Shown piece by piece: positions 27,288-36,003 of a stretch of 64,000 nt of DNA. Both the position numbers and the translations under genes were made by a program. Source of the DNA: Fen-1135 sp963705275 (GTDB taxonomy: Bacteria > Desulfobacterota > Syntrophia > Syntrophales > UBA2185); the NCBI GenBank assembly GCA_963705275.1, contig OY970063.1:2604001-2668000 (forward strand), written 5' to 3'. The stretch's first letter is position 1; the number at the start of each line of letters is the position of its first letter. The notes beneath the pieces were generated by a model that worked only from the letters and a program-made list of their open reading frames with translations, was not told the DNA's origin and did no database searches.

Positions 27288-27323
27288 AGGCCATGGGAGC
27301 AGCTGTTTCCATGGCCTTTTTTT
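27288..27323 (+). terminator. Attenuator terminator 2 of the aro leader
   Basis: 9-bp stem AGGCCATGG (27288-27296) with CCATGGCCT (27309-27317), followed by seven T (27317-27323). It lies immediately after terminator 1 and reuses the same CCATGG core. Confidence 0.87.
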
Positions 27324-27489
27324 GATTCGTTGAGGCGCGGCCTTTTCTGAACTCCGCGCCTATAGTGCCGGCCTTGCGGGAGGTGCTTCCCGTCAATGCA
27401 ACGCCTTGAGAAAGGATGCAGTTGAATTGATCGCGGGCCAGTGTAGCGGGCAGTGACTCTTCGGCTTAATCTATGGAAGGGGGAGAATT
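27324..27489 (+). other. Structured remainder of the aroF leader
   Basis: 166 nt between terminator 2 and aroF. It contains a GC-rich 8-bp hairpin (AGGCGCGG 27333-27340 with CCGCGCCT 27354-27361) and a smaller one (CGGGA 27377-27381 with TCCCG 27388-27392), neither followed by a T run. They may stabilise the mRNA or act as another control step. No open frame is convincing here. Confidence 0.5.
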
Positions 27490-28518
27490 GTGATAATTGT
27501 GATGAAGAAAGGTGCAACTGAAGGACAGATTGAAAACGTTATTGCTTGGATAGAATCCGTGGGATACAACGCCCATCCTTCACGGGGAGTGGAACGGGCT
27601 ATCATAGGTGCTGTCGGCGATGAACGGGGCAAGGCCTACCTGAAGTTTGCAGAATCAATCTCCGGGGTGGAAAGGGTCGTATCCATTCTTAAACCGTATA
27701 AACTGGCGAGCCGGGAATCCAGGGAAGAGGATACTGTCATCCGAGTAGGAGACGTGGAGATCGGCGGTCCCCGCTTTGTAGTCATGGCTGGTCCTTGTTC
27801 CGTTGAGAGTGAAGAACAGGTGATGGAAAGCGCCTATATCGTGAAGAAGGGGGACGCGCAATTCCTCAGGGGCGGAGCATTCAAGCCGAGGACATCCCCT
27901 TACAGCTTCCAGGGTATGGAAGAAGAGGGCCTCAAGTTATTGGCAAAGGCCAGGGAAAAAACAGGCCTGCCTGTTGTTACGGAAGTCATGAATACGACAG
28001 ATGTCGATCTGGTTGAGGCGTATGCTGATATAATTCAGGTCGGGGCGCGTAATGTCCAGAACTTCCCTCTCCTCAAAAAAGTTGGCCAGTCAAAGAAGCC
28101 AGTTCTCTTGAAACGTGGAATGATGACCACGATTGAGGAACTGCTGATGTCAGCAGAATATATCCTCTCTTCAGGAAACAATCAGGTCATTCTCTGCGAG
28201 AGGGGCATTCGTACATTTGAGACTGCCACCCGCAATACTCTGGACATCAGCGCGGTTCCGGTTTTGAAGGAATTAACTCATCTTCCCGTCATTGTTGATC
28301 CCAGTCATGCAGCGGGCAACTGGAAATATGTGATTCCTCTCAGCAAGGCGGCCGTGGCCGTGGGAGCGGACGGACTCATCGTGGAGGTTCATCCTGAACC
28401 CGAAAAGGCAGTTTCCGATGGCAGTCAATCTCTCAAGCCGGAGAAATTCTACCAGTTGATGGAAGAGATAAAGAACCTGGAGGGTGTGATGAAGAAAAGG
28501 AAGCAGGCACATCGATGA
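27490..28518 (+). CDS. aroF: 3-deoxy-7-phosphoheptulonate synthase (type I-beta, N-terminal ferredoxin-like domain)
   Basis: 342 aa. Residues 1-~70 form the small ferredoxin-like regulatory domain (MIIVMKKGATEGQIENV), the rest the barrel: MAGPCSVESEEQ, LRGGAFKPRTSPYSFQG, QVGARNVQNF and DPSHAAGNW. It condenses phosphoenolpyruvate and erythrose 4-phosphate, the first shikimate step. In relatives the N-terminal domain mediates feedback by Tyr or Phe. It starts with GTG after GGAAGGGGGAG. First gene of an eight-gene operon controlled by the aromatic attenuator. Confidence 0.95.
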   Translation: MIIVMKKGATEGQIENVIAWIESVGYNAHPSRGVERAIIGAVGDERGKAYLKFAESISGVERVVSILKPYKLASRESREEDTVIRVGDVEIGGPRFVVMAGPCSVESEEQVMESAYIVKKGDAQFLRGGAFKPRTSPYSFQGMEEEGLKLLAKAREKTGLPVVTEVMNTTDVDLVEAYADIIQVGARNVQNFPLLKKVGQSKKPVLLKRGMMTTIEELLMSAEYILSSGNNQVILCERGIRTFETATRNTLDISAVPVLKELTHLPVIVDPSHAAGNWKYVIPLSKAAVAVGADGLIVEVHPEPEKAVSDGSQSLKPEKFYQLMEEIKNLEGVMKKRKQAHR

Positions 28519-29609
28519 AGAAGATAAGGGTCAATCTGGATAAGAAAGTGGCTTCAACTTATGAGATATGCATCGGATACGATGTCTTGGATCGGATCGG
28601 ACTGCTTATCGCAAAGAATATGCCGGCGCTTCATTACATCATCATCACGGATTTTAATATCTCAGCCATCTATGGGAGGCTGCTCCTGGACAGGTTGAGG
28701 GGGATGTCACTCCCCGCGGATATGATCGATTTTCCGGCGGGGGAGGGCGCAAAAAACATCGGCACAGCCATCGCCATAGTTGAAAGGCTGATAAAACTTG
28801 GTGCTGACAGGAAGTCCGCCCTCCTCGCCCTGGGAGGCGGGGTCGTTGGTGACGTGACGGGTTTCATCGCGTCCACGTTCATGAGGTCTGTTCCCTATAT
28901 CCAGATTCCCACAACACTCGTGGCCCAGGTAGACAGCAGCATCGGCGGAAAGACCGCCATCGACCTTCCGGAAGGGAAGAACCTACTCGGAACCTTTTAC
29001 CAACCCAAAGGGGTCTTCATCGACGTGAAGTTTTTGGACACACTTCCCGAAGAAGAGATGAGCAACGGCCTCGCGGAGGTGATCAAGTATGGCATAATCG
29101 ATGGTGTTGAGGTCTTTAATTTTCTGGAGAGAAATATAAAGGCGATCAAGAAAAGAGATCGGGACGTCATCGAGGAGATGATTGAGAATGCATGCAGGAT
29201 AAAAAAGGCGATAGTCGAGATAGACGAAAAAGAACTAGGGATTCGCCGTGTGCTCAACTTCGGACACACGATAGGCCATGCCATCGAGGCGGAGTCCGAT
29301 TACACCATCTCTCATGGGGCCGCCGTTTCTCTGGGCATGGTCGCTGCTGCAAGGATTTCAGAGATCATGCATGATTTTCCCCATAGAGATCGGGAGAGAA
29401 TTGAACATCTGTTGGAAAGTGCAGGGCTTTCCGGCCGTATCCCTCAAGCGATAACAACTGATGGCATTATGGCAAGATTAAGGGCGGACAAGAAGAAAGA
29501 AGGCGATACGATTCATTTCGTCCTTCTCAAGAAGATGGGTATGCCCTTCATAAACGGGGGCGTCCCCGAATCGCTTCTTCGTGAAACGGTGGAGGAATTG
29601 AAAAAATGA
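28515..29609 (+). CDS. aroB: 3-dehydroquinate synthase
   Basis: 364 aa, normal length. Seen are the NAD-binding GGGVVGDVTGFIASTFMRS, IPTTLVAQVDSSIGGKTA and the metal ligands in NGLAEVIKYG and FGHTIGHAIE. It converts DAHP to 3-dehydroquinate, the second shikimate step. Its ATG overlaps the aroF stop by 4 nt. Confidence 0.96.
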   Translation: MKKIRVNLDKKVASTYEICIGYDVLDRIGLLIAKNMPALHYIIITDFNISAIYGRLLLDRLRGMSLPADMIDFPAGEGAKNIGTAIAIVERLIKLGADRKSALLALGGGVVGDVTGFIASTFMRSVPYIQIPTTLVAQVDSSIGGKTAIDLPEGKNLLGTFYQPKGVFIDVKFLDTLPEEEMSNGLAEVIKYGIIDGVEVFNFLERNIKAIKKRDRDVIEEMIENACRIKKAIVEIDEKELGIRRVLNFGHTIGHAIEAESDYTISHGAAVSLGMVAAARISEIMHDFPHRDRERIEHLLESAGLSGRIPQAITTDGIMARLRADKKKEGDTIHFVLLKKMGMPFINGGVPESLLRETVEELKK

Positions 29610-30688
29610 CATTGACAGCGCTTGATCGCCTCCGGCGCGATCTCAAGAAAACGGACGGAAAGATCGTGAAGCTCCTCAATGAGAGAGCTCTGCTATCCAT
29701 GAAAATAGGAAGGGACAAGGCGAAAAAGAGATTGGATGTCTTTGACGCCTCTCAGGAAGCGAAACTGTTTGCATACTTGGCAAAGGTGAACGAAGGGGTC
29801 CTGCCGGAGAAATATCTGAAGGCCATATTCAGAGAGATCATTTCCGCCTCCCGGGCCTTGCAGAAACCCGTTACAGTGGCCTTCCTGGGGCCGCAAGCGA
29901 CATTCAGCCATCTTGCTGCTCAATCCTATTTCGGCACTAGCACCTGCTTTGTTCCCCAGGAAAGCATATTTCATGTCTTTGAGGTGGTTGAGAAAGGTAA
30001 GGTGCAATGGGGGGTTGTCCCTGTGGAAAATTCTCTCGAAGGGTCTATCAACTTAACCCTCGATCGATTGATACTGACCCCCCTTAAGATTCAGGCGGAG
30101 ATTTTTCTCAAGATCAGCAACTGCCTGCTTGCAGCAGGGAAGAGAATGGATAGGATAAAGCGGGTCTATTCGGTTTCCCAGGTGCTGGCGCAGTGTCAGG
30201 GATGGCTGCGCACCAATCTTCCGCGATGTGCTCTGGTCGAGACAGAAAGCACCGCTGCGGCGGTGAGGATCGTTCGGGAGGATAAAGATGGGGCTGCCAT
30301 AGGAAGTCGACTCGCTGCCGCCATGTACGGGCTTAATATGCTTTCGGAAGGGATCGAAGATAATCCGTCGAATACGACGCGATTCCTTGTCATAGGAGAA
30401 GCGGACAGCAAGATTACGGGAACAGATAAGACGTCGATCCTCTTTGGTACCCGCCATGTGCCGGGCGCCCTGTATCATGCGCTGGAACCATTTGTTCCGC
30501 GGCGGATTAACCTGATGAAGATAGAATCGTATCCCCTCAAGGAGCGGTTGTGGGAGTATCTGTTCTTCGTCGATTTTTCCGGCCACGCAGATGATCCCGA
30601 GATCAAGAAATGCATGAAGGCCTTGAAAGGGAAGACCAATTTCTTGAAGATCCTCGGATCATATCCCAGGGGTGAGGAACCGCTATGA
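29606..30688 (+). CDS. pheA: Bifunctional chorismate mutase / prephenate dehydratase (P-protein)
   Basis: 360 aa. Chorismate mutase occupies residues ~1-90 (LRRDLKKTDGKIVKLLNERALLSMKIG), prephenate dehydratase ~95-275 (FLGPQATFSHLAAQSYFG, SNTTRFLVIG), and an ACT domain the end. Together they turn chorismate into phenylpyruvate. The ACT motifs GALV and ESRP, which bind Phe in E. coli PheA, read GALY and ESYP here, so feedback by Phe may be altered. Overlaps aroB and the next gene by 4 nt each. Confidence 0.95.
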   Translation: MTLTALDRLRRDLKKTDGKIVKLLNERALLSMKIGRDKAKKRLDVFDASQEAKLFAYLAKVNEGVLPEKYLKAIFREIISASRALQKPVTVAFLGPQATFSHLAAQSYFGTSTCFVPQESIFHVFEVVEKGKVQWGVVPVENSLEGSINLTLDRLILTPLKIQAEIFLKISNCLLAAGKRMDRIKRVYSVSQVLAQCQGWLRTNLPRCALVETESTAAAVRIVREDKDGAAIGSRLAAAMYGLNMLSEGIEDNPSNTTRFLVIGEADSKITGTDKTSILFGTRHVPGALYHALEPFVPRRINLMKIESYPLKERLWEYLFFVDFSGHADDPEIKKCMKALKGKTNFLKILGSYPRGEEPL

Positions 30689-32229
30689 TCTGTATCCCCA
30701 TCACAGGAAGCACTCAGGATGAGGCGCTGCTTCAGATTGAGATGAGTCTGCCTCGCGCACATGTCCTGGAGTTGAGAATGGATCTGATAACGGGAGAGCT
30801 GCAGAAACTGCTGGAAAGGTGTAGATCGCATCTAATTCCCGTCAAGGTACTGGTCACAAACAGAAGAAAGGAACTGTCGCTGTCTGAGGAAGGTGGAGGA
30901 GAGGGGAAGAGGATCGCTATGCTGGAAGAGGCTGTCCGTCTTGGCGCCGATTATGTGGACATTGAACTCGATACCGTGGAGTCTCTTCGTCAAGGCGTGA
31001 TTGCAACGGCAAGGGCCCATGGCAACCGGACCAGGGTGATAATTTCACACCATGATTTCGCAAAGACGCCGCCTTTCGAAACATTGCGGGATATTTTTCA
31101 TCACTGTATGGGAAGCGGCGCCGGTATTGCTAAAATAGTCACACTTGCAAAGAGTCCGGAAGATAATTTTACAGTTCTCGGTCTAATTCCTTATGCCCGC
31201 AGCATAAGAAAAGATATCATCGCCTTCTGTATGGGGGAAGAGGGACGGGAAAGTAGAATAATAGCGCCCCTTATAGGCTCTTATCTCAACTTCGCTTCGC
31301 TGAACGAAAGGCTGGCCTCGGCGCCTGGTCAGCTCACCGTGGGAGAGATGGAAGACATCCTGCATCTTGCGGGGGGTAGTGTTTACAGGGAGGCTAAATT
31401 ATCCGTTCCTCCTAATGCGAAGATTTTTGGCATCTTGGGAAATCCTGTGAAACAGAGCCTCTCGCCCCTAATGCATGACACGGCGCTCCGCGAGATGAAA
31501 ATTGCAGGAAAGTACTTGCCGTTTTGCATGCGGGATGTTGCTTCTGCCGTGAGGGGCATAAGGGAAATCGGCATCCGCGGGGTAAGCGTAACGATGCCAT
31601 ACAAGATTGCCGTCATGGAACGTCTCGATGGAGTGGATGATGACGCGCGTAAGATCGGAGCTGTGAATACCATCGTCAATGACAAAGGCAGATTGAAGGG
31701 ATTCAATACCGACTGGGTAGGTCTCGTTCAATCCCTCAAGGAGTTCATGGATATTAGAGGGAAGGTCTTCGCCATCCTGGGGGCAGGTGGAACCGCCAGA
31801 GCAGCCCTCTTCGGCATAACGAGGGAAGGCGGCGTACCGGTGATTATCAATAGAAACATTGCAAAGGGGGAAAGGCTGGCCGGGGAGTGGACATGCCCTT
31901 TTTACCCTCTTTCCGACTTGGCGGAAGTAAGGGCGGATTGTCTCATAAACACGACGCCGGTGGGCATGATGCCGAATGGAGGTGAATCACCCGTCGACGG
32001 CACGCTTCTTGCCGGCTACCGCTTTGTCATGGATGTTATTTACAATCCCCTGAAGACAAGGCTCATGAGTGATGCCGAAGAAGCCGGGTGCATAACTATA
32101 CCGGGCCTCAACATGTTCGTTCATCAGGGTGCCGAGCAGATCAAGGTCTGGACTGGGCAGGAAGCTCCGCGAGAGCTAATGAAACAGGCCGTGAGGGAGC
32201 GACTCTTATATGGAAATAAAACCAGTTAA
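30685..32229 (+). CDS. aroDE: Fused type I 3-dehydroquinate dehydratase / shikimate dehydrogenase
   Basis: 514 aa. Residues 1-~225 are AroD (ELRMDLI, VIISHHDF with the catalytic His, KIVTLAKSPEDN with the Schiff-base Lys). Residues ~235-514 are AroE: GILGNPVKQSLSPLMHD, VTMPYKIAVME, NTDWVGLVQSL, LGAGGTARAALFGI. It carries out steps 3 and 4 of the shikimate pathway in one chain, a fusion well known in plants and present in some bacteria. It overlaps aroA by 20 nt. Confidence 0.95.
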   Translation: MICIPITGSTQDEALLQIEMSLPRAHVLELRMDLITGELQKLLERCRSHLIPVKVLVTNRRKELSLSEEGGGEGKRIAMLEEAVRLGADYVDIELDTVESLRQGVIATARAHGNRTRVIISHHDFAKTPPFETLRDIFHHCMGSGAGIAKIVTLAKSPEDNFTVLGLIPYARSIRKDIIAFCMGEEGRESRIIAPLIGSYLNFASLNERLASAPGQLTVGEMEDILHLAGGSVYREAKLSVPPNAKIFGILGNPVKQSLSPLMHDTALREMKIAGKYLPFCMRDVASAVRGIREIGIRGVSVTMPYKIAVMERLDGVDDDARKIGAVNTIVNDKGRLKGFNTDWVGLVQSLKEFMDIRGKVFAILGAGGTARAALFGITREGGVPVIINRNIAKGERLAGEWTCPFYPLSDLAEVRADCLINTTPVGMMPNGGESPVDGTLLAGYRFVMDVIYNPLKTRLMSDAEEAGCITIPGLNMFVHQGAEQIKVWTGQEAPRELMKQAVRERLLYGNKTS

Positions 32230-33469
32230 TCATTTGCATGCAACCGTCGAGGTCCCCGGCTCCAAGAGTTACACCCAGAGGGCCCTTGTTGTCGCCTGCC
32301 TCGCGGAAGGGAGGTCCAACCTCTGCAATGCCCTCATCTCGGAGGATACAAGATGTGTTGTGGAGGCATTGCGTTTCCTCGGCGCGGAAATCGTTATCTC
32401 GGGGAGTGATGTCGCAGTCAACGGAACAGGAGGCAGGATCCATAATCCCGGACGGGTGATCCTGCTGGGTAACAATGGGACGGCGCTGCGATTCCTGACG
32501 ACAATGGCCGCCCTTGGAAAGGGTCAATATATGCTGGATGGCAGCAGTCGTCTTCGCGAGAGGCCGCTACTGCCGCTTCTCAATGCCCTGAAAATCCTCG
32601 GTGTTGAATCTCAAAGCAGGGGCGGCTATCCTCCGGTCGAGATTGACGCAAAAGGTTTGGAGGGCGGCAAGGTTGTCTTCGAAGATGTGGAAAGCAGCCA
32701 ATACATCTCTTCGCTGCTCATCGGCGCCCCTTACGCCGCGGGCGACATAGAAATTGAGCTCGCAGGGAAAACGATTTCCGAGCCCTACATAGATATGACT
32801 GTTGATATCATGAAACGCTTTGGTGCGGATGTGATCGCAAGGCAAAGAAACTCCTTCAAGGTAAGAAGTGGGAGTCGTTACAGGGGTCGGAGATATATCA
32901 TTGAGGGAGATGCATCGAGCGCCTCCTATTTTTTCCTGGCTGCCGCTTTATGCCGGGGCCGGGTCAAGGTCTTGAACATCAACCCGGCAAGTCTTCAAGG
33001 CGATGTCAATCTTCTGGGCATCATGGAAAACCTGGGGTGTTCTGTAGTCCGTGGTGACGGGTGGGTGGAAGTAACCGGCAGGCCTTTACGTGAGGGAGAC
33101 ATCCTTTTCGATATGGGAAACATGCCCGATATGGTACCCACTCTTGCGGTTCTCGCCGCATTCAGACGGGGACAGTCGATTATCACAAATGTCCCTCATC
33201 TGCGCATCAAGGAAAGTGACCGCATCGCCGCACTGGTAAATGAATTAAGAAGGATCGGCGTTGAGGCGAAGGAAACAGCCGATGGTCTTATCGTAGCCGG
33301 AGGAAAACCACATGGCGCCTGTATCGAGACGTACAACGACCACCGGATCGCCATGAGCTTTGCTATAGCAGGACTTGCCACACCGGGTATCAGGATAGGG
33401 GACAGGCGTTGTGTGGGGAAATCCTTTCCCGGATTCTGGGATGAACTCTCAAGATTGTATGAGGATTAG
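32210..33469 (+). CDS. aroA: 3-phosphoshikimate 1-carboxyvinyltransferase (EPSP synthase)
   Basis: 419 aa. The shikimate-3-phosphate site VPGSKSYTQRALVVA, the LGNNGTALRFLTTM stretch (usual LGNAGTA), and the C-terminal RIKESDRIAAL and YNDHRIAMSFAI are present. It makes EPSP from shikimate 3-phosphate and phosphoenolpyruvate. Its start lies inside the end of aroDE (20-nt overlap), and it abuts aroK without a gap. Confidence 0.96.
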   Translation: MEIKPVNHLHATVEVPGSKSYTQRALVVACLAEGRSNLCNALISEDTRCVVEALRFLGAEIVISGSDVAVNGTGGRIHNPGRVILLGNNGTALRFLTTMAALGKGQYMLDGSSRLRERPLLPLLNALKILGVESQSRGGYPPVEIDAKGLEGGKVVFEDVESSQYISSLLIGAPYAAGDIEIELAGKTISEPYIDMTVDIMKRFGADVIARQRNSFKVRSGSRYRGRRYIIEGDASSASYFFLAAALCRGRVKVLNINPASLQGDVNLLGIMENLGCSVVRGDGWVEVTGRPLREGDILFDMGNMPDMVPTLAVLAAFRRGQSIITNVPHLRIKESDRIAALVNELRRIGVEAKETADGLIVAGGKPHGACIETYNDHRIAMSFAIAGLATPGIRIGDRRCVGKSFPGFWDELSRLYED

Positions 33470-34030
33470 GTGCAAATTATATTAATAGGATACCGCGGAT
33501 CGGGCAAATCGGCCGTCGGGAAAAGGATCGCCGAGAAGCTAAAGGTGCCATTCTATGACACTGATGAGCTTATCGAGCGAGGTGCCGGAAGATCGATCCG
33601 GGATATGGTTGCGGAAAAAGGCTGGCAGTATTTCCGCAAAAGAGAAAATGAGATTATACGGAAACTGGCTATTCTGCAAGAAGGCGTTGTAGCAACCGGC
33701 GGCGGGGCAGTGTTGGATCAGGAGAATTGCGATATTCTCAAAGAGCGGGGACTAGTGATCTGGCTTACTGCTGATGTAATGACGATGGTCGAAAGAATCG
33801 AGGGCGATGCGGCAAGCGAAGGGAGGAGACCTTCCTTATTGCATGATGATAACATCCGGGAGACTGAAGACGCCCTCAAACGGAGGCTGCCCCTATATAG
33901 AGGGCTTGCAGATTTTTCGATAGATACAACAGGAAAAAGCATCGATGAGATTGTCGAGACTGCCTGTCGATTTTTCCACCAAACGGCCAGATTTGTCAGG
34001 AAGGAGTCAACATGTCAGGAAGTTCCATAG
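33470..34030 (+). CDS. aroK: Shikimate kinase
   Basis: 186 aa from a GTG. Walker A is GYRGSGKSAVG, the shikimate-binding motifs are YDTDELIE and ATGGGAVL, and the lid region contains EGRRPSL. It phosphorylates shikimate with ATP. It overlaps aroC by 19 nt. A short C-terminal extension (HQTARFVRKESTCQEVP) covers that overlap. Confidence 0.94.
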   Translation: MQIILIGYRGSGKSAVGKRIAEKLKVPFYDTDELIERGAGRSIRDMVAEKGWQYFRKRENEIIRKLAILQEGVVATGGGAVLDQENCDILKERGLVIWLTADVMTMVERIEGDAASEGRRPSLLHDDNIRETEDALKRRLPLYRGLADFSIDTTGKSIDEIVETACRFFHQTARFVRKESTCQEVP

Positions 34031-35082
34031 GCGTCCTCTTCAAAGTAACAACGTGGGGTGAATCACACGGTCCCGCAACCGGTGCAGTTGTGGAAGGATG
34101 TCCTCCAGGCATCGATCTTACGGAAGGAGACGTTCAGAAGTGGCTGAACAGAAGGAGGCCTGGTGGGGGCGTATCGAGTTCTACACGCAAGGAAGACGAT
34201 GCTGTTAAGATACTGTCGGGAACTTTTCAGGGGAAGACCACAGGCACGCCCATATCTCTCCTCATAGAAAACACGGACGTTGACAGCAGCACCTATGAAG
34301 ATATCAAGGACATCTTCAGACCGGGGCACGGTGATTTTACCTATTTCAAGAAATATGGTGTCCGCGATTACCGAGGCGGCGGGCGGGCCTCCGGCCGGGA
34401 AACGGCAGCACGCGTGGCTGCCGGAGCAGTTGCCGAAAAAGTCATTTCCAGCCATGGCATGGAAGTTTCCGCCTATACTATAGCGCTGGGAGGGATCGTG
34501 ATAGATCGAAAGAAGTATAGTGCGGGAACGATCTCCCGTCAAAATATAGCGTCAAATCACTTGCGGTGCCCGGATGCGGTCGCTGCGAGGGTTATGGAAG
34601 AGAAATTAGATGAGGCGAGGCTCTCCGGCGATTCCCTTGGTGGCATTGTTGAAATAGTTGTCAGCGGATGCCCCCCCGGCATAGGAGAACCGGTGTTTGA
34701 CAAAATGGATGCGGATCTCGCGAAGGCCGTCATGAGCATCGGCACGATAAAAGGAGTTGAAATAGGAGCCGGCTTCAAGGTTGCGGAAATGACGGGGTCT
34801 CAGGCAAATGATCCCATTATGCCAGAAGGTTTCCTCTCCAATAATGCCGGCGGCATACTTGCCGGCATCTCTACAGGGCAGAACATCGTTTTGCGAGCGG
34901 CGGTAAAGCCCATCCCGTCCATAGCGAAGAAACAGCAGACAATAGATGTCCGTGGAAATCGTTTGGATTTGTATATCAAGGGAAGGCACGACGTATCCGC
35001 GATACCACGGATTATCCCTGTCTGTGAGGCAATGGTGACAATCATATTAGCAGACCATTTATTGAGGCAGAAAGCGATTTGA
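34012..35082 (+). CDS. aroC: Chorismate synthase
   Basis: 356 aa. FMN- and substrate-binding motifs TWGESHGPATGAVVEG, GRASGRETAARVAAGAVA, SNNAGGILAGISTGQ and KPIPSIAKKQQT are complete. It eliminates phosphate from EPSP to give chorismate, the last common step. The ATG at 34012 has AGGAG (in GTCAGGAAGGAGTC) upstream. Confidence 0.96.
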   Translation: MSGSSIGVLFKVTTWGESHGPATGAVVEGCPPGIDLTEGDVQKWLNRRRPGGGVSSSTRKEDDAVKILSGTFQGKTTGTPISLLIENTDVDSSTYEDIKDIFRPGHGDFTYFKKYGVRDYRGGGRASGRETAARVAAGAVAEKVISSHGMEVSAYTIALGGIVIDRKKYSAGTISRQNIASNHLRCPDAVAARVMEEKLDEARLSGDSLGGIVEIVVSGCPPGIGEPVFDKMDADLAKAVMSIGTIKGVEIGAGFKVAEMTGSQANDPIMPEGFLSNNAGGILAGISTGQNIVLRAAVKPIPSIAKKQQTIDVRGNRLDLYIKGRHDVSAIPRIIPVCEAMVTIILADHLLRQKAI

Positions 35083-35084
35083 AG

Positions 35085-35861
35085 ATGACTGAGATAGGAG
35101 TCATAGGCGGTACCAGCGGTATGGGTAAATGGTTCGCCCGCTTCCTCGAGAAGGAAGGATGCACCGTACATGTGTGCGGAAGGAATGTCAGCGAAGCTGA
35201 TATTGCCGGTATAGCTGGAACATGTGAGGTGGTAGTCGTGAGTGTTCCTATGGGAGCGACATGCAAGGTAATTACCAAGGTCGGTCCCTATATGCGCGAG
35301 GCCTCTCTGCTTATGGACCTCACGTCTCTGAAAACGGATTCCATAAAGGCCATGATGGAAACATCTTCCTCCGAGGTAATAGGATGCCATCCGCTTTTCG
35401 GTCCTCGCATTGGCGCGATCGCCGGGCAACACGTTGTCCTCTGTCCCGCGAGGGCGGGGAAATGGCTTTCCTGGCTCACGGATATCTTTGAGAGGAATGG
35501 TGCATTCGTAATCGCTGCGACGCCGGAGAAACATGACCAAATGATGGCTCTCGTCCAGGGGCTCAATCATTTCAACACGATCATGATGGCTCTGGTCTTG
35601 CAGAAGGCAGGGGTAAGTATGTCTGAGCTGATGAAGTTTGCTACACCGGTCTTCCGGGCGAAGATGGAAATAACGGAACGGGTTTTTTGTCAAAATCCAA
35701 GGCTCTACGCTGACATTTTAACCCTGAATCCTGAGATCCTTCGGCATATCGATGAGTACGAAAAAAGTGTCACTCAGATGAAAACCCTAATCTGTCAGGG
35801 AAATGCCGCAGGTATCGTGGACGCGATTGAGAAGCACGCCTCTTTCTTTAAAGTCATCTGA
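35085..35861 (+). CDS. tyrA: Prephenate dehydrogenase
   Basis: About 258 aa. The Rossmann motif IGVIGGTSGMGKWFA, VVVSVPM, LMDLTSLK and GCHPLFGP (catalytic His) identify it; it oxidises prephenate to 4-hydroxyphenylpyruvate. The G-G-T-S-G-M-G form of the dinucleotide motif is common in TyrA. The ATG at 35085 is chosen; a TTG at 35079 overlaps the aroC stop. Last gene of the operon; no clear terminator follows. Confidence 0.92.
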   Translation: MTEIGVIGGTSGMGKWFARFLEKEGCTVHVCGRNVSEADIAGIAGTCEVVVVSVPMGATCKVITKVGPYMREASLLMDLTSLKTDSIKAMMETSSSEVIGCHPLFGPRIGAIAGQHVVLCPARAGKWLSWLTDIFERNGAFVIAATPEKHDQMMALVQGLNHFNTIMMALVLQKAGVSMSELMKFATPVFRAKMEITERVFCQNPRLYADILTLNPEILRHIDEYEKSVTQMKTLICQGNAAGIVDAIEKHASFFKVI

Positions 35862-36003
35862 CCTCGCTTAATGCGATAGATCAGGAATCGCCCGCAGGTC
35901 TCTCTTGGACAAACCTATCACGGGACGCACTTGATACACTCGTTTCTGTGATGTAGCTGGAAGCCTTGTCTGAGTGCGAGATTCTGAAATGCAATTTATA
36001 TAA

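Larger units (their letters stand above)
27187..27323 (+). promoter_or_regulatory. Aromatic-amino-acid transcription attenuator with alternative pairings
   Basis: Segment A (27187-27199), just after the aromatic codons, can pair with 27243-27255 over 13 contiguous pairs (five G-T wobbles). It carries the same TCTGCC as the 3' arm of terminator 1 and so competes with it. If A pairs, the freed arm 27265-27273 can pair with 27289-27297 (eight Watson-Crick pairs plus one wobble), which also blocks terminator 2. Predicted logic: a ribosome stalled at Phe, Tyr or Trp codons leaves A free and both terminators are prevented; a ribosome that reaches the stop at 27214 covers A and both terminators form. 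The pairings are read directly; the logic is inferred. Confidence 0.78.

Noticed and set aside
27242..27349. Second small frame starting at ATG 27242, rich in Phe and Trp (FPWPFF)
   Set aside because: Its codons are formed by the two terminators and their T runs; no ribosome site at proper spacing. The aromatic content is a by-product.
34800..35693. 297-codon minus-strand frame
   Set aside because: Antisense to aroC and tyrA, which are intact and identifiable; the product is not protein-like.
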